NCBI GenBank assembly: GCA_002500505.1
Contig: DLRM01000056.1
Coordinates: forward strand, 1 to 44,540
Length of the DNA stretch: 44,540 nt
Reading direction: 5' to 3'
From: Planctomycetes bacterium UBA7888
Lineage (GTDB): Bacteria > Planctomycetota > UBA1135
A program made the translations under genes and the position numbers. The notes beneath the pieces were generated by a model. That model saw nothing but the letters and a program-made list of their open reading frames with translations, was not told the DNA's origin and searched no databases. This document shows positions 16,922-24,390 of the stretch, one piece after another. How positions within the stretch are numbered: the stretch's first letter is position 1; the number at the start of each line of letters is the position of its first letter.

Positions 16922-18090
16922 GCAAACGGGAACTCTACCTTCTTCAAAAAGCCCACCAAGAAGCATCCAGGGCTTCTTGGTTGATGACCGCCCCCAACCC
17001 AAAAGTTGGAGCGCTTGCTTTGAAAGAAGGGCATATTGTTGGCCGTGGTTTCCACGAAGCCTTTGGCGGTCCGCACGCAGAGGAGGCAGCACTCATAGAC
17101 GCTGGAGCTTGGGACGAAGCTAAGGATTGCCCTCTTCCGGGCGTGGTTGACGAGATAGTGGTCACACTGGAGCCCTGTTCTTCTGAAGGGGGAGAGAAAC
17201 AAAGGCAACCGTGTGTGCAGCTCTTGCTCGATGCTGGAGTGACTCGTCTTCTTGTTGGCGCTGTCGACCCTGACCTTCGACACCAGTCGGCTGGCCTAAA
17301 ATTATTCGCTGAGAGTGGCGTGGAAGTGGTTCAAGTCGAGGGAGGTCAAGAAATGTTTGAGGAGCTCAACCCTGCTTTCCTACAGGCCTTGAGCCACGAT
17401 GCTCGCCCTTGGGTCCTCCTGAAATGGGCGGCTTCCCTTGATGGGAAAACGGCAACGGATTCTGGCGAAAGTCAATGGCTGAGCTCGGAAGACTCACGGG
17501 AAGAAGTGCACCAACTCCGTTCTTTGCCAGGTGCCATTCTGGTCGGCTATGGCACTCTTGTGCATGACAACCCCGCTCTAAGCGCCCGACCATCGGGCGT
17601 TCCTGCAATCAATCAACCGCTTCGAGTTTTCCTTCTTCCTGATGGACAAATTCCCTCCACGGCAACAGCTTGGAATGTTCCAGGAAAGCGACTTTGGGTT
17701 CTCGCCGAGGGACAGAAGCCATGCAGTGCGCTTGCCGAGAGAGAGGGTGAAGAGGACCAAGTTTTCTTCGTGCCCACTCTCCCTGACGGGAAATTAAGTT
17801 TGGAGCCTCTCTTTGCCTACTTAAGGCAGGGGCGCGGCATTCGCAGGCTTCTCGTCGAGGGTGGCCCAAAGACCCAGGCCTCCTGTCTCCAGGAAGGGCT
17901 TGCTGATGCATTGGTTCGTTACGAAGCTCCTCTTCTGATTGGTGGACACATGGGGTCTATTTTGGGAGGGGGTGTGGACCATCCCCGTTTCGGAATACGC
18001 CTCCTATGCGAAGAGCGAAAGGCCTTTGGAGAAGACCTACGGCGTGCTTTCTTACTTCAGAGGCCAGGCTTCCATTCAATCCCCGAATAA
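16918..18090 (+). CDS. ribD: Bifunctional riboflavin deaminase-reductase
   Basis: RibD performs the second and third steps of riboflavin synthesis from GTP. The GTG at 16918 overlaps the miaB stop (GTGA) and gives 390 residues; a longer frame opening at 16714 merely overlaps miaB. The deaminase half starts APNPKVGA; zinc ligands are His53 (PHAEE, with catalytic Glu55), Cys87 and Cys99. The Cys-Cys segment PCSSEGGEKQRQPC is three residues longer than the usual PCSHHGRTPPC form. The reductase half has KWAASLDGKTATDSGESQW, GYGTLVHDNPAL and LVEGGPKTQ. ribE, ribBA and ribH are not adjacent. The last 34 bases overlap the convergent yraN. No FMN riboswitch is present. Confidence 0.93.
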   Translation: MSKRELYLLQKAHQEASRASWLMTAPNPKVGALALKEGHIVGRGFHEAFGGPHAEEAALIDAGAWDEAKDCPLPGVVDEIVVTLEPCSSEGGEKQRQPCVQLLLDAGVTRLLVGAVDPDLRHQSAGLKLFAESGVEVVQVEGGQEMFEELNPAFLQALSHDARPWVLLKWAASLDGKTATDSGESQWLSSEDSREEVHQLRSLPGAILVGYGTLVHDNPALSARPSGVPAINQPLRVFLLPDGQIPSTATAWNVPGKRLWVLAEGQKPCSALAEREGEEDQVFFVPTLPDGKLSLEPLFAYLRQGRGIRRLLVEGGPKTQASCLQEGLADALVRYEAPLLIGGHMGSILGGGVDHPRFGIRLLCEERKAFGEDLRRAFLLQRPGFHSIPE

Positions 18091-18416
18091 CATTGGGGGG
18101 ACTGAATTCCCAGTGGGTCGACGCACCACAAGTCCATACGCTTTGTGAGATGAGGGATCCTTTCCGATAAGTAATTTAGTGCCCTGGCCAAGCGCCTTCG
18201 TTGCACCCAGCCAAGAGCCGTTTCACCCTGTCCCCAAGAAAGAGGGTGCCGGGATTTAACTTCGACAACGACGAGGCACCCAGAGAGGTCGAGGCCGACT
18301 AGATCGACTTCAGCAAAAGGGGTGCGAAGATTTCGGGCGTGAATAAACCAACCTTCTTTGAGAAGAAGGGTTGCGATTTCGTCTTCGGCTTGGCGTCCTT
18401 GCTTCTGGTATCCCAT
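18057..18416 (-). CDS. yraN: YraN-family (UPF0102) nuclease-like protein
   Basis: A 119-residue protein of the YraN family, which has a restriction-endonuclease-like fold and unclear cellular role. The fold's metal-binding pattern is visible: the glutamate near residue 12 in GRQAEDEIA, then EVDLVGLD, and the VVVEVKSR strand giving the D/E-x-K element. Family landmarks GYQKQGRQAED, ARNLRTPFAEVDLV and the basic QRRRLARALNYL are intact. It reads toward ribD and overlaps its 3' end by 34 bases. It follows yajC by 38 bp on the same strand. Confidence 0.9.
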   Translation of the reverse strand: MGYQKQGRQAEDEIATLLLKEGWFIHARNLRTPFAEVDLVGLDLSGCLVVVEVKSRHPLSWGQGETALGWVQRRRLARALNYLSERIPHLTKRMDLWCVDPLGIQSPQCYSGIEWKPGL

Positions 18417-18454
18417 CCCACGAGAGGGGTTGCCAGAGTTCCTTATCCGCGGCT

Positions 18455-18925
18455 TCAGCCTCCTGCAGAGGCTTCAGTAATTTCAGCAGAAGCTGGGTCG
18501 CCCGCTTCAGAAGACGCAGGGCGGGCAATGGCGCTACGGTCAAATTTTAAACGCAAATTATCGGAGACCTTCACCGTGACCGTCTTCTCTTCAAGGCGGA
18601 CGACCTCTCCATGCATGCCGCCAACGGTGACAACTTTGTCCCCTTTCCCAATGGCCGAAAGCATGGCAGCTCGAGTCTTTTGGCGTTTGCGTTCCGGGCG
18701 AAGAATGAAAAGCCACGCAAATCCGAACATAATAGCCAGCGGGAGGAACAGGCTCCCCAAGCCCCCCGAAGGTGCGGGCAATTCCTCATTAGCAGGAATG
18801 CCCAGGCTGGTCGAGACTCCCGTTGAAGGGGGAGAGGGGGCCATGGAAGAAGCGGACGGCAGGGCGCCCTCTTGGAGATTGCTAAGGATGAGTTTTTCCA
18901 TCTTGAACACGCAGGGGAATGCCAT
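18455..18925 (-). CDS. yajC: Preprotein translocase accessory subunit YajC
   Basis: YajC is a small inner-membrane partner of SecDF-YidC. The 156 residues have a Pro/Ser-rich N-terminal region, one membrane helix (SLFLPLAIMFGFAWLFILRP) and the family cytoplasmic signature: RPERKRQKTRAAMLSAIGKG, then VVTVGGMHGEVVRLEE and LRLKFDRSAIA. The usual protein is about 110 residues; the extra length is in the N-terminal and the Ala/Ser/Glu-rich C-terminal tails. An in-frame ATG at 18901 (MEKLIL) is an equally good start. secD and secF are not adjacent. It is divergent from mnmA across 43 bp. Confidence 0.9.
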   Translation of the reverse strand: MAFPCVFKMEKLILSNLQEGALPSASSMAPSPPSTGVSTSLGIPANEELPAPSGGLGSLFLPLAIMFGFAWLFILRPERKRQKTRAAMLSAIGKGDKVVTVGGMHGEVVRLEEKTVTVKVSDNLRLKFDRSAIARPASSEAGDPASAEITEASAGG

Positions 18926-18968
18926 GCGATAATGGCCGATAGTCTAACGAATCCCCAACATCACCAAC

Positions 18969-20075
18969 ATGTCGAAGCCCCGAGTTTTGGTCGCCCTCTC
19001 AGGAGGTGTTGATTCCTCCGTCGCAGCCATTCTTCTTCAAGAACAGGGGTACGATGTCATTGGCGCTTTTTTGCGGAATGGCGTTCAATCCCCGCCCGGA
19101 TCCTGCCGGCCTCGCCAAGGTTGTTGCTCCGAGGCGGACGCAAGAGACGCTGCGTTAGTTGCCGATTCTTTGGGGATCCCTTTTCATTCCCTTGACATGG
19201 AAAGTGAGTTCATCAAAATCCAGGCCTACTTTCGAGAGAGCTACGCAGACGGACAAACCCCAAATCCGTGCGCAGTTTGTAACCGAGACGTGAAATTCGG
19301 TGCCCTTGAGTCTTTTGCCGACGCGATTGGCGCTGAGTTTTTAGCTACGGGACACTATGCCCGGATTGCGACTACGACGAGCGGTGTCACATTGCAAAGG
19401 GGCATGGACCCCCTTAAGGACCAGAGTTATGTTTTGTTCCCTGTCCCGGAGCGAATTTTGGCCCGCACGCTTTTGCCCATAGGGGAACTTGAAAAATCAA
19501 CTACTCGGGAAATTGCCCGCAAGGCGGGCCTTCGGGTTGCGGAGAAACCGGACTCTCAAGAAATCTGTTTTGTTCCAACCGGCGACTACAAAGACTGTCT
19601 CTTGGAGGGAGGAGGACTGGGGCAGTCGGGACGTTTCTTGAATACTTCCGGTGATGTACTGGGGGAGCATGGAGGGCACATGGGCTTTACGCGAGGCCAA
19701 CGACGTGGTCTTGGTATTGCTTGGAAAGAGCCTTTGTATGTTTTGGATATCGACCCTGAGAATGGGGATGTCCGAGTTGGGACTCGGGCCGAAACGGGTT
19801 GTACGAGTGTGCAGCTCTCGGCTTTGAACTGTTTTGGATTTAGGGCGAGCCCTGGAGATTCTATGACGGGCCTTCAGGTTCAGTATCGAAGCACCCCAGG
19901 TGGCGCGCGTGCTTCTCTTGAAATTCAAGAAGGAAACCGAGCAAGAGTTTTCTTCGACCAGCCTGCCGATAGCGTTAACCCGGGGCAAGGAATTGCCATC
20001 TATCAAGGGGATCGAATGTTAGCAGGGGCTTGGATTGAACGCGCAGAGTTCTCTTTCGTTGCTCCTACAGCTTGA
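18969..20075 (+). CDS. mnmA: tRNA-specific 2-thiouridylase
   Basis: MnmA puts sulfur on U34 of the Lys, Glu and Gln tRNAs. It has 368 residues. The PP-loop is SGGVDSS (11-17). The two catalytic cysteines are Cys101 in GQTPNPCAVCNRDVKFG and Cys200 in KPDSQEICFVPTGDY. FTRGQRRGLGIA and the beta-barrel C-terminus are as expected. A CCSE segment (near 52-55) precedes DARDAALVAD, as in other bacterial MnmA. It lies apart from miaB but belongs to the same anticodon-loop modification theme. Its TGA overlaps the TTG start of the next gene. Confidence 0.96.
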   Translation: MSKPRVLVALSGGVDSSVAAILLQEQGYDVIGAFLRNGVQSPPGSCRPRQGCCSEADARDAALVADSLGIPFHSLDMESEFIKIQAYFRESYADGQTPNPCAVCNRDVKFGALESFADAIGAEFLATGHYARIATTTSGVTLQRGMDPLKDQSYVLFPVPERILARTLLPIGELEKSTTREIARKAGLRVAEKPDSQEICFVPTGDYKDCLLEGGGLGQSGRFLNTSGDVLGEHGGHMGFTRGQRRGLGIAWKEPLYVLDIDPENGDVRVGTRAETGCTSVQLSALNCFGFRASPGDSMTGLQVQYRSTPGGARASLEIQEGNRARVFFDQPADSVNPGQGIAIYQGDRMLAGAWIERAEFSFVAPTA

Positions 20076-22024
20076 GACTCCCCACCATTTTGACCGTTCT
20101 TGGCATCCTCCTCTGGGGGATGGCCTTGGAAACGCCTCGATTGGGGGCTGGTCAAGATTGGCGCTTGATGGACCGAAGCCAAAGCGTTTCCTCATTGCCA
20201 AGCATTCACCCGCACGGATTGGAATCTTCTGTTCCTCCTGAACGTTGCTTTGTGTTTGGAGAACGAGTCAATCTGTGCAGCAATTTTGAAGAAGAGGCGA
20301 ATCAAAGCCAATTAGGGAAGGCCCTTAGGGAGCTCCGGACTCGAATGGAAAATGGGGATGAATTGAAGGTTTATACAGATGGTATTTCGACCGACTCTTT
20401 GCCTGACGTCAGCCTCCTAGATGGAATCCGCATCCAATGGGAGCGTCTGCCCGCGGCACGTGCTCTCTTGATTCACCGACCACCTTTGATTCCTTCCAGT
20501 GGGCAGTTTGTGCTGCGAGGAAAACTTCCTAGCACCAATCTAGACAGGGGGGAGCTTCTTTTAGACTCAGAGTCGTCTTTAAACCTTCGCAATGGAGCGC
20601 TTCAGTTAAGCGCCAATGGGGAATTCCAACTCCCGTTAGAGGTCTCTACTCTCCCTCCGAATGGAGCTCTCTTGCGAATGCAATGGCGAGAGAAAGAGAG
20701 GAATTGGGAAGCGGAAACTCACTTAGTGCCGGCCGGTTCGGTAAGGGTCGCCTCTAATTTTCACTGGCAGGATTCTCAATCCGTTTTTGTGCCGCCAGAG
20801 GAGGCCGACCTTTTTTGTTACCGTGATCCGTTTCCACCGTTTTCTGAGCTACGAGATTCTTTAGAGTCGGGTGTTGATGTCCTTTTGATTTCAAAGAAAA
20901 GGGAGGAGTGGGTTCTTGCGATGGAAGCGGAACTTGGGCTATTTCAAATTGGAGACCCCTCAAGGCCATGGGTTATTTTATTGGACACCTCTGGGAGTAT
21001 GGCTCCACACGCCTTGGAAGAGGCCAGGAATGCTATGGCCTCCTTGACCTTTAGCTTTTCGAAAGAGAATCGTCCGCAAATTTGGACTTTTTCTGACGGT
21101 TTACGTGGGCCTTTCAAACTGGAAGAGTTGCTTCAGAATTTGCCTTCCCCTCACGGCCCAACTCTCTTGGCAAAATCTCTTGTAGGCTTGCTTGCGCAGG
21201 GTGCGGAAGGGGAGCGTTTTCTCCTTTTCTCGGACGGCAATTCAGGGGATCAGCCTGAGTCCTCCTGGGAGCAACTAGGAGCTGAGCTTCGCGAACGCTT
21301 TAATAGGGTGGAGTGCGTTCCCCTTGGGAATGACGCCAATGAAGTTGTTTGTGCGGCGCTTGAGGGAGTGGAGTCGAACTATTCTGACGGTCGGGGTCCT
21401 TTTCTTGAGCGAAGCTCGCCTCTCGCTCATGGAGACGCCTTTCCGGTGTCGGCCGCCCCGGTCTCCTTGCCTCAAAGACTTTCTTTGAATATGGAAAGGC
21501 CTCGCTTCCGTCTGGCAACCCAAGGGCGCCTATTGATGCAGGGACAGATGGGGGAAGCAGTACTCGTGGAGCGACAAGTTGGTGCGGGACGCCTTCTTGG
21601 GCTCGCTGCGGACCCATCGGACACTTGGACTCCCGTTCTTCATCACCTTCGAGGTTCGGAAACGCTGGGAGCCGTTGCAAGGAAGGGCAATTACTTCCAG
21701 ACTTATTCTCAAGCCTTGAACTGGGCCGTCGTGACTTCCACTGGGAAGCGAATACCATTCGAATGTACTCGCATTGGCCTTTGGGAAGCGGGCCCTCTCC
21801 AAGACAATCGAAGCTATCGCCTCTTATCGCCGCAAGGGAAATCTTTTCCTCTGCTTGGAATGAGTACGAGAGAATGGGGAAGCTCCAACCCCTTCCAGGA
21901 ATTATTCGTTGAACTTGAGAGGGAGGCCGTCCTCCCTTGGAACCCGACCCTACTTTTCCTTGGTGTCCTTTGTTTCCTCTTTTCAGCGCGGGCTCAGAAG
22001 CTATTCGGCGAGGGTATGGTGTAG
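20072..22024 (+). CDS. VWA-domain membrane protein
   Basis: 650 residues. The predicted start is a TTG overlapping the mnmA TGA (TTGA) and opening a signal-like helix (MRLPTILTVLGILLWGMALE). A von Willebrand A domain spans about 299-420 with MIDAS residues: DTSGS at 305-309, Thr364 (GPTLLAKSL) and Asp388 (LLFSDGNS). The stretch VGAGRLLGLAADPSDTW (503-519) resembles the end of the glutamine-amidotransferase-like/BatA-type exported proteins common in Planctomycetota. A second membrane helix lies near 624-640. The topology puts the VWA domain outside the cytoplasm. Metal-dependent adhesion or scaffolding is a reasonable guess, but partners are unknown. Four bases separate it from the HEAT protein gene, its likely partner. 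Confidence 0.85.
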   Translation: MRLPTILTVLGILLWGMALETPRLGAGQDWRLMDRSQSVSSLPSIHPHGLESSVPPERCFVFGERVNLCSNFEEEANQSQLGKALRELRTRMENGDELKVYTDGISTDSLPDVSLLDGIRIQWERLPAARALLIHRPPLIPSSGQFVLRGKLPSTNLDRGELLLDSESSLNLRNGALQLSANGEFQLPLEVSTLPPNGALLRMQWREKERNWEAETHLVPAGSVRVASNFHWQDSQSVFVPPEEADLFCYRDPFPPFSELRDSLESGVDVLLISKKREEWVLAMEAELGLFQIGDPSRPWVILLDTSGSMAPHALEEARNAMASLTFSFSKENRPQIWTFSDGLRGPFKLEELLQNLPSPHGPTLLAKSLVGLLAQGAEGERFLLFSDGNSGDQPESSWEQLGAELRERFNRVECVPLGNDANEVVCAALEGVESNYSDGRGPFLERSSPLAHGDAFPVSAAPVSLPQRLSLNMERPRFRLATQGRLLMQGQMGEAVLVERQVGAGRLLGLAADPSDTWTPVLHHLRGSETLGAVARKGNYFQTYSQALNWAVVTSTGKRIPFECTRIGLWEAGPLQDNRSYRLLSPQGKSFPLLGMSTREWGSSNPFQELFVELEREAVLPWNPTLLFLGVLCFLFSARAQKLFGEGMV

Positions 22025-22028
22025 CCCC

Positions 22029-23063
22029 ATGGCACAACTCTTCTTCTGCACCCTTTGTGACCAGAGTATTCCTGAGGCGGACCTAGTTTCTTTCGGTGCC
22101 CAAGGGGAGGGTGATCGGGCGGTGTGCCCTTCCTGTTTGGAAATGGTTCAATCCGAAGGAGGGGGCGTCTCGAAAACCTATGTGCCCGTTTCCGTTGCTG
22201 CCCTTTCCCTTTCCTTACTTTCTCTTCTGGCTAGTTATTTGATTTGGAAAGATTTCCATCGAGCTGAGAAGAACATCCTCGAATCCCAGGAAAGATTCGC
22301 AAGTCAAGTCAGCGGACAGCTCGAGAGTCGGTCGAAGAGCCTTGCGGAATCCCTTCTGCAATATCAAAATTCTCGGGCGCTTTTGGAAACACAGCTTGAG
22401 CGAGCGCGGAACTCTATGGACACTCTTCGAGAGGATGGCCAGAACCGATTCGAGTCCTTGGATTCTTCCATTGAAGCCTTAGCGGATACCACGATGGAAC
22501 TGGAAAGTATTTTGTCGAGACTGAGCCGCATGGAGGGGACAGTTTCCGTGGTGGAGGATAGGCAACAAGCCCATCGCTCCATTCAGGAGAACCTTCGAGA
22601 CGAATTGGCTCGGTTGTCCTCCCAAATTGCACGACTCGAAGAAGCAGCTCCGGACCAAGAAGAAAGCTCCTTCTCTCCGGAGATTTCCGCTCTGTTGCGG
22701 AAATTGCAAGATGATGATCCTGAGGTTCGTTACGGCGCTTTAGAAAAATTGTCTGCTTTCCAAGACCCGCGTCTGCTACCCCATCTTTTCCCCTTACTGG
22801 CTGACCCTTACGAGTTCACTCGTTTCTTGACAGCCCACACTTTTGGGGATTGGAATGCACGGCCATCCGTTCCCCACCTGATTGAAGCCCTTTTGGATGA
22901 AATTGCTTTTGTGCGGGAAGCCGCCGTCCGCTCTTTGCGGCGATTGACTGGGCAAAACTTTGATTATGATCACACTGGGAAAGAGAGCGAGATTCAAGCG
23001 GGTTATCAGCAATGGAAATCTTGGTGGGAGTCGAACGGAGAGCGGTTTCTTGCCGATTCTTGA
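22029..23063 (+). CDS. Zinc-ribbon, coiled-coil, HEAT-repeat membrane protein
   Basis: 344 residues from the ATG at 22029, four bases after the previous stop; a longer in-frame start at 21909 would overlap the previous gene by 116 bases and is unlikely. Order of parts: zinc ribbon (Cys7, Cys10, Cys33, Cys36), a membrane helix at about 53-73, a long coiled coil at about 78-225, and two or three HEAT-like repeats at about 240-325 (DDPEVRYGALEKLSAF, FTRFLTAHTFGDW, FVREAAVRSLRRL). The end reads YQQWKSWWESN, a tail often seen after HEAT repeats in planctomycete proteins. It probably forms an oligomeric scaffold at the membrane. No enzyme motif is seen. It likely acts with the VWA protein encoded just upstream. 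Confidence 0.85.
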   Translation: MAQLFFCTLCDQSIPEADLVSFGAQGEGDRAVCPSCLEMVQSEGGGVSKTYVPVSVAALSLSLLSLLASYLIWKDFHRAEKNILESQERFASQVSGQLESRSKSLAESLLQYQNSRALLETQLERARNSMDTLREDGQNRFESLDSSIEALADTTMELESILSRLSRMEGTVSVVEDRQQAHRSIQENLRDELARLSSQIARLEEAAPDQEESSFSPEISALLRKLQDDDPEVRYGALEKLSAFQDPRLLPHLFPLLADPYEFTRFLTAHTFGDWNARPSVPHLIEALLDEIAFVREAAVRSLRRLTGQNFDYDHTGKESEIQAGYQQWKSWWESNGERFLADS

Positions 23064-23118
23064 GGCAAGTTCTACCCAAATCGGTCTAGTCCAAAACCCT
23101 CCGCAGGGATACTATTCC

Positions 23119-23149
23119 TCGCCAAAGCTTGGGGAATCCCCCTAGGCGA
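23119..23149 (+). promoter_or_regulatory. Nested inverted repeat upstream of mdh
   Basis: In the 102-bp gap before mdh, TCGCC and GGCGA form an outer 5-bp stem enclosing GGGG-AAT-CCCC. The element ends 16 bases before the mdh ATG. There is no T run after it, so it is not an ordinary terminator; it might be an operator or a 5'-leader hairpin. Weak evidence: the arms are short. Confidence 0.3.
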
Positions 23150-23165
23150 AACTCATTTCGGAATA

Positions 23166-24110
23166 ATGACCAAGGTCACTGTAGTAGGCGCCGGCTTTGT
23201 CGGCATGACATGCGCCCAAAGATTGGCGGAACAAGAAGTCGCAGAGGAGGTGGTCCTCATTGACATTTTGGAAGGAAGGCCGCAGGGCATTGCCTTGGAC
23301 CTCAATCAAGCTGCAGCTGTTGAGGGGTACCAGTGCAATGTTGTGGGGACGAATGACCCTGCTGACACGCGGGATTCAGAACTTTTTATTATGACCGCAG
23401 GTTTGCCCAGAAAGCCTGGGATGGACCGAAGCGACCTTTTGGAAGTGAATGGAAAAATTGTGAACTCCGTCGCAGATTATGTCGTTGAGGGTTCACCGAA
23501 TGCCAAAGTGATTGTCGTTTCCAATCCTTTGGACACCATGGTTTACTTAATGGCCGCCCGCCTTGGATTTGAGAAAAATCGAGTCGTAGGTATGGCAGGG
23601 GTCCTCGATAGTGCGCGAATGGCCTACTTCCTTTCTGAGAATCATGGTGGGGGCGTCAAAGATGTCCGTTGTATGGTTTTGGGGGGGCATGGAGACAGCA
23701 TGGTTCCGATGCCCAATTTCTCGACGATTGACGGGGTTTCCGTCCCAGCGCTGATGCCCCAATCCGAAATTGAGGCAATCAACACTCGCACTCAGCATGG
23801 TGGTGCTGAAATTGTTCAGCTCCTTAAAACTGGCTCGGCCTTTTATGCCCCCTCGGCAGCAGCCGTTGCGATGGCTAAGTCCATCATTCGTGGCGAAAAC
23901 AGGCTTTTGCCAGCAGCAGCCTGGCTAGACGGGCAATATGGCCTGGATGGCCTCTATATGGGGGTTCCCTGCGTGCTTGGTTCTCGTGGCGTGGAGCGTG
24001 TCGTTGAGCTGGAGCTGGGCGAAGAGGAGGCTGCAAAATTGCAGGCCTCTGCTGAGGCCATCCGCAGCGATCTTCAGGCCCTTCGCGATATGGGGCTATT
24101 GGAGGGCTAA
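23166..24110 (+). CDS. mdh: Malate dehydrogenase (LDH-like type)
   Basis: Mdh interconverts malate and oxaloacetate with NAD in the TCA cycle. It has 314 residues and belongs to the LDH-like tetrameric group (MDH type 3). The NAD loop is GAGFVGMTCA (8-17), with Asp33 favouring NAD. The specificity loop is AGLPRKPGMDR with Arg82, which marks malate rather than lactate, and Arg88. Arg151 and catalytic His175 (LGGHGDSM) complete the site. A weak GGA lies 4-6 bases before the ATG. It sits between the HEAT protein gene and rpmH, with sucCD next, so two TCA steps are near each other but separated by a terminator. Confidence 0.95.
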   Translation: MTKVTVVGAGFVGMTCAQRLAEQEVAEEVVLIDILEGRPQGIALDLNQAAAVEGYQCNVVGTNDPADTRDSELFIMTAGLPRKPGMDRSDLLEVNGKIVNSVADYVVEGSPNAKVIVVSNPLDTMVYLMAARLGFEKNRVVGMAGVLDSARMAYFLSENHGGGVKDVRCMVLGGHGDSMVPMPNFSTIDGVSVPALMPQSEIEAINTRTQHGGAEIVQLLKTGSAFYAPSAAAVAMAKSIIRGENRLLPAAAWLDGQYGLDGLYMGVPCVLGSRGVERVVELELGEEEAAKLQASAEAIRSDLQALRDMGLLEG

Positions 24111-24184
24111 ACTCGGCATCAAGACAGGTTTTCTGCTTTACGGCAATGCCGGGAATCGTTAAACTTCTCAACCCCTTCCTCTAC

Positions 24185-24190
24185 AGGGAG
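24185..24190 (+). promoter_or_regulatory. Ribosome binding site of rpmH
   Basis: AGGGAG seven bases before the GTG start. Strong Shine-Dalgarno sites are scarce in this window; this one supports the short rpmH reading frame. Confidence 0.6.
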
Positions 24191-24197
24191 TAGAAAA

Positions 24198-24329
24198 GTG
24201 AAAGGCCGCAAAGTCAAACTACGTAAATCGAATCGCAAGAAGCGCCTCAGTGGTTTCCGGACACGTTCCAAAACCCCCGGAGGTCGTCGGATTATTAAGA
24301 ACAAGCGTCGCAAGTACGGCAAGTTCTAA
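24198..24329 (+). CDS. rpmH: 50S ribosomal protein L34
   Basis: A 43-residue, highly basic protein, the usual length for L34. The family core is readable: KSNRKKRLSGFRTRSKTPGG then RRIIKNKRRK. L34 is an rRNA-binding protein of the large subunit. The start is GTG, supported by AGGGAG at 24185-24190; the frame ends in TAA at 24327. It is followed 22 bases later by a strong intrinsic terminator. The usual neighbour rnpA (RNase P protein) is not recognisable downstream, and dnaA is not upstream, so the classical origin-region order is not seen here. Confidence 0.93.
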   Translation: MKGRKVKLRKSNRKKRLSGFRTRSKTPGGRRIIKNKRRKYGKF

Positions 24330-24351
24330 AAGCCTTCTCTTTCCTGTAGTC

Positions 24352-24390
24352 GCCGGATTCTTCTAGAGAGTAGAGGAGTCCGGCCTTTTT
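24352..24390 (+). terminator. Intrinsic terminator of rpmH
   Basis: A 13-bp stem (left arm GCCGGATTCTTCT, right arm AGAGGAGTCCGGC, two G-U pairs) with a 7-base loop AGAGAGT is followed by C and five T. It is the only textbook rho-independent terminator in the window. It separates rpmH from the sucC leader. Confidence 0.88.

Noticed and set aside
21300..22037. 245-residue minus-strand frame in the VWA gene
   Set aside because: Antisense shadow; low-complexity, Pro/Arg-rich translation with no recognisable motif.
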